Shown: positions 60,495 through 64,000 of the stretch, in pieces
Numbering within the stretch: the first letter of the stretch is position 1
Layout: each line of letters opens with the position of its first letter
Assembly (NCBI GenBank): GCA_036873135.1
Contig: JAPTYO010000001.1
Location: 47,417,774-47,481,773 of the forward strand
Direction: 5' to 3'
DNA from: Clarkia xantiana subsp. parviflora
Lineage: Eukaryota; Streptophyta; Magnoliopsida; Myrtales; Onagraceae
DNA length: 64,000 nt
The notes under the pieces: generated by a model
What the model was told of the DNA's origin: nothing
The model's input: only the letters and a program-made list of their open reading frames with translations
Databases searched by the model: none
Made by a program: the position numbers and the translations under genes

Positions 60495-60815
60495 ATTTCG
60501 CACATTAAAAACAAGCAATTGGAAGTTTGATGTACCTCATAGTTCGACCATACATAACCTATGCTGCCAGTTTAGTAAGCAGGTACATGGAGAGACCTAC
60601 TGAACTTCATATGCAAATGGTGAAGATAATTTTAAGGTATATAACACACATTAAGATGAGAATATGCTATCGAAGAGATTAGTGAGAATTTTTCAGTTTT
60701 CTTAATCAGTAACAATGCAGGAGATATTGAAGACATGAGAAGCATCCGTGCCTATGTCTTCCTCTTGAGTTCATGAAAAAATTTGTGGAGCTCTAAGAAG
60801 TAGAAGGTAATGAGA
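60495..60815 (+). pseudogene. Copia reverse transcriptase/RNase H remnant
   Basis: The frame reads AIGSLMYLIVRPYITYAASL, VSRYMERPTELHMQMVKIIL and RYITHIKMRICY. After frame changes it reads GDIEDMRSIRAYVFLLSS. These match the Copia sequence order: GSLMYL.TRPD, F.SRFM..PT..H....KRVLRYL, then SD.AGD..DRKSTSGYVFLL. Stops and frameshifts make it inactive. No LTR was assigned to it. Confidence 0.75.
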
Positions 60816-61680
60816 TATGGGTTGAAACCCTAGCTAAAAAACAGAAAACGAGAAGACGAAGAGGAAAATGTGGAGAGTACTTGCGGGTCACTGAGTGTGT
60901 TCCTTCGATTGGACACCCTACACTCTAAACTAATCTTATTTAACAAAGCAGCCAAAACAAAATACAAAAAAAATGAAGGAACATGACCTAAAACTCCTAT
61001 AGTCCTACAAAGAGGTCCTCCAATTCCAAGAGAAAAAATAATAATAAAACACACCCTAAACATATACTTTCGGCTTGTACAAAACAAGTCCTCAATAGAA
61101 GGTAGTTAGCATATCCACCACAGTAGCTGAATTCATCTTAGCAGCGGCTTGTGGATTCTTAATCAATATGGATTCAGAGGCTACTTGAGAGCTGGATAAA
61201 CAAGCAGAGCGAGTGCATCACTAATTCACTACATCCCGTGACAACAGTTCCACAATTAAGCTATTCTAATAATCAGTTTTTCATGGAAAAAACAAGCATA
61301 TTCATATCATGTATTTATTCTTTTGAGATCTTGTAGAAGATGGAGCATCAGGTTTGAATACTCAAATTTTGAAGATTAGATTGTTGACATCATGACAAAG
61401 TCCTTAAACTTTAGCAAGGAGCTGGACGTGTGACAACAGTTGGGATTAAACTGGCTGTTATGACATTTAATTTAGAGGAGGAATTGTTAGTTGATGTACA
61501 GTTGATTGTATTATGTTAAGTTGTTTAGCCATGGTTTAATAAAACCCCTATTGTTTGGAGGGATCGACAACGTCTCTGTTTCTCGAGAATTGTTTAGCTA
61601 CTAAATTAGTGGAGTTTTTGACCTATATAAGCCTTCATGGACAACCAAATACAAATATAGACCGATTAAAAAACTAATTA
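60816..61680. other. Intergenic spacer
   Basis: No gene was recognised. An 85-codon minus-strand frame at 60830-61087 shows no familiar motif. Confidence 0.35.
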
Positions 61681-61689
61681 CCAATCTAA

Positions 61690-61945
61690 GTCAAACCGAG
61701 ATTTCACATCTCGGTTTGGAATTTTTCATCCAAACCGAGATGTGAAATCTCGGTTTGGAATTGACTCACAGACCGGTTGGCCAGTTGCCAACCGGTCTAA
61801 AGTGACCGGTTGGCATACGAGGACCGGTCACTGTAGGCATGCATGTGCATGCCAACAGTGACCGGTCGCTGTCGGCATGCACTGTGCATGCCAACAGTGA
61901 CCGGTCGCTGTCGGCATGCACTGTGCATGCCGACAGCGACCTGTC
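61690..61945. repeat. Cluster of strong inverted repeats upstream of the PMD gene
   Basis: First, 61692-61720 and 61729-61757 are perfect 29-bp inverted copies, and each arm is itself a palindrome (aaaccgagat..atctcggttt). Second, gaccggttgg/ccaaccggtc form a hairpin at 61771-61797. Third, a 38-39 bp unit (accggtcgctgtcggcatgc, then actgtgcatgccaacagtg) repeats three times at 61822-61937; each unit contains its own inverted repeat around gcatgc. All lie upstream of the TATA box. Confidence 0.88.
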
Positions 61946-62026
61946 GGCCTTTGTTTTTAATTTTTTTTTTTTTTTGGACCGACTGCTTTATTTATTATTA
62001 TTATTATTTTTTTTTTCGTTTTTTAC

Positions 62027-62034
62027 TCTATAAA
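62027..62034 (+). promoter_or_regulatory. Putative TATA box of the PMD gene
   Basis: ctctataaatc lies about 125 bp upstream of the start codon, followed by a pyrimidine- and A-rich leader. It is the only good TATA match between the hairpin cluster and the ATG. Confidence 0.55.
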
Positions 62035-62154
62035 TCACCTCATTTATTTCACTTACATTTCATATTCAAACTATCTTACTCTCAACATACATTTCCTACT
62101 CTCTCACTCAACAAACATCAACTATTCTCAAATTATTACATTAAACTACCTTAA

Positions 62155-64000
62155 ATGGCTAGTGGAGAAGGCAGTTCGAGTAGGAGAGGTAGTCGCGGGA
62201 ACCGGCCGATGGACTCACGTGTGCCGCTTTTATATACCCAAAATACGCACAAGTCTCAAATTGCTGACCAAGATACTGTAAGTTTTAATATATATATATA
62301 TATATATATATAAGCTTTAAAATTCTTTATAATATGATTTGTAAATATAATTGTAAAAAATGTTAAAATAGAAAGTAACTTTGTAAATAGTATTTAATTT
62401 GGGAAAAAATGTAAAAAGAAATTGATAATTATATATAAAAAGTAATACAAAAAATTAAATTTTATGTATATATATCTTATGTACGATGTAATATGTGTTA
62501 AGTTATATTTTATGATTTGTAAATAGAACTATAAAACGCTCATTCCAAAATTATAATAAAATTTCAATGATAATTATTTAGAACATTTAATTGAAAATTG
62601 AATTTCATGTATATATATACAAATTAATAAGTAGGATGTTAAATTTTTCGGTTAATGAATTAGTTGGGATGATTTACGTATACTTTTACCTGATTATTAA
62701 TTGTGTTATTGATGATGATAGGTTAAAGACCCTAACATGAAACAGTCCAAAGTCCGAGCGGAACGTATGTGGAAGACTGATGTGCTAACCACAAGTTACA
62801 TCGAAATGGCGGGTTTTCAGTACGCAGGCAAGACGTCCGCTATAGAGTTAGATCCTGCGTTGTTGCATGCACTAGCAGAGAGGTGGCGTCCAGAGACACA
62901 CACGTTTCACCTTCCACAAGGTGAAATGACTATCACGTTACAAGACGTGTCTATGATTTTGGGGTTACGGGTTGACCGTCTGCCGGTAACCGATTCCTAC
63001 CGGCAAGAAATTGACGAAGATGTTAATGTAAACAGTAACACTAATGATGTATTCACTAGTCTCTTCCACGTAGTGCCCGCAGATGAAGTTTTTAAAAAAA
63101 AAATACAACTGAAATGAAAGTAAGTTATTTGAAGGACTGGAAGGTAGAAAAAAATGATCGTGGTTTTAAGACGAACGACCACTTTGTAGCACAGTGTAGG
63201 GCTAGGGCATATATAATGATCCTCTTAGGAGAAACTCTTTTAGCAAATTCTAGCGCGGGGTATGTACCTCTTGAGTACATATATTTTTTGCGTGATTTTG
63301 AAATGTGTAGTCAATACAGTTGGGCGTCAGCTGTATTGAGTTGCACATATAGAGGTCTATGTAGGTGGGTGAGTAAGAAAAATCAAACTGATCTCCCTAT
63401 CTGCGGTGTGCTCCTACAGGTATTACGAATATTTTCCAATTGAATCTTTACCATCTGTATTTGATGGGTTGGTTACAGCGTGCTAATTTTCCACTTAATG
63501 TAGGTCTGGTGTTGGATGCGTATAGGAGTCGGTAGACCGAAAATGCTGACCCCACATATAGAAGGTGAATCAGTCGGGTGTTGGTGGGCGGGAGCGAAGA
63601 CCCGAAAAAAAAATGTGGTACCTGGAATGCATATATATTATCGGGATCAGATGAAGTTGTTAACAAATGATGGGGTAACATAATATTTATGTTGCTAACA
63701 ATTTCAATTTGAATTATTTACTGTTATGTATAAAATTAGTATGTTATTGTTAACTAGCAGATTACTTGGCGGCCGTATTCGGAGGCTGTGAAAAATATTG
63801 TGGCGTCCATCTGCAGTGAAGCTTGGGAGTTGTCTAAAATCCAGATCCCACTGATCCACTTCAATTGTGTGGAATGGCAAATGGCTGATCGAGTTTATAG
63901 ACAGCTTGGATTGCCTCAATCAATCCCCGAAGACTGTCCCAAGGATCGACAAGAATGGGATAGTCTCCATAGGTGCATGAGGTGGATGAAGAACTTGAAA
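62155..64000 (+). CDS. Plant mobile domain (PMD/MAIN-like) protein, 3' end beyond window
   Basis: Exons 62155-62277, 62722-63419, 63504-63674 and 63761 to the window end, all with GT-AG junctions and phase 0. It starts MASGEGSSSRRGSRGNRP. The PMD domain (aminotransferase-like, PF10536) shows ALAERWRPETHTFHLPQGEM, TITLQDVSMILGLRVD, ARAYIMILLGETLLA, YSWASAVLSCTYRGLC, WMRIGVGRP, WWAGAKTR, YYRDQMKLLT, ITWRPYSEAV, IPLIHFNCVEWQMADRVYRQ and LGLPQSIP. Such proteins are encoded by plant transposons (MULE and Gypsy) and by a few domesticated host genes that help silence transposons. Exon 2 has one base too few at the A10 run 63094-63103: downstream exons fit only if the frame moves by one there. A sequence error in the homopolymer or a true break are both possible. 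Whether this copy is transposon-borne or domesticated cannot be told from what is here. Confidence 0.88.

Overview
The window is nuclear DNA of a flowering plant, most likely a eudicot. It is AT-rich, its genes have GT-AG introns, and its proteins belong to plant families: a Dof transcription factor, a SKU5-similar (SKS) multicopper-oxidase-like protein, a 14-3-3-like protein, a PPR protein and a plant mobile domain protein. Between the genes lie many plant transposons, several of them with exact target-site duplications, and one fragment of plastid rpoC1.

Layout, left to right. 1-7990: the right part of a Mutator-like foldback element, a LINE 3' end, a divergent three-exon 14-3-3-like gene (3225-4447, minus) lying just downstream of a Copia LTR, a 333-bp tandem repeat, and an LTR fragment split by a hAT MITE (7201-7754). 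8100-9620: a short inverted repeat and a decayed PPR gene. 14176-18227: an eight-exon SKS gene of the NTP303/ascorbate-oxidase-homolog type, carrying one apparent 1-base frameshift in exon 4 and a MULE MITE in its last intron. 18894-22121: a 2.5-kb foldback element with another MULE MITE inside one arm, then a Tourist-like MITE and a weak foldback. 25653-26672 (minus): a Dof gene. 29484-30636: a TRIM retrotransposon split by a second TRIM that has three LTRs. 35020-35626: a solo LTR.

37763-49352 is the most remarkable object: an 11.6-kb, young, non-autonomous Ty3/Gypsy element (Tat-like) on the minus strand, with near-identical LTRs and a 5-bp target duplication. Its sense strand encodes gag, then protease, then a second partial gag, in one frame broken by one TGA. 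I see no reverse transcriptase or integrase. Its other strand carries a five-exon gene whose four GT-AG introns all keep frame. Between the two convergent genes lie 14 perfectly spaced 131-bp repeats, each with two hairpins sharing the same 12-nt loop.

49353-64000: AT-rich spacer, Tourist MITEs, an rpoC1 plastid insertion, a LINE tail, a MULE foldback with a nested Tourist element, a solo LTR placed in a short tandem repeat, a Copia reverse-transcriptase remnant, and a plant mobile domain gene (62155 to the window end) preceded by strong inverted repeats.

The host genes (14-3-3-like, SKS, Dof) are unrelated in function and do not form a cluster. Exon boundaries were placed by hand from splice consensus and frame; no alignment or database search was run, and family assignments come from recognised motifs.
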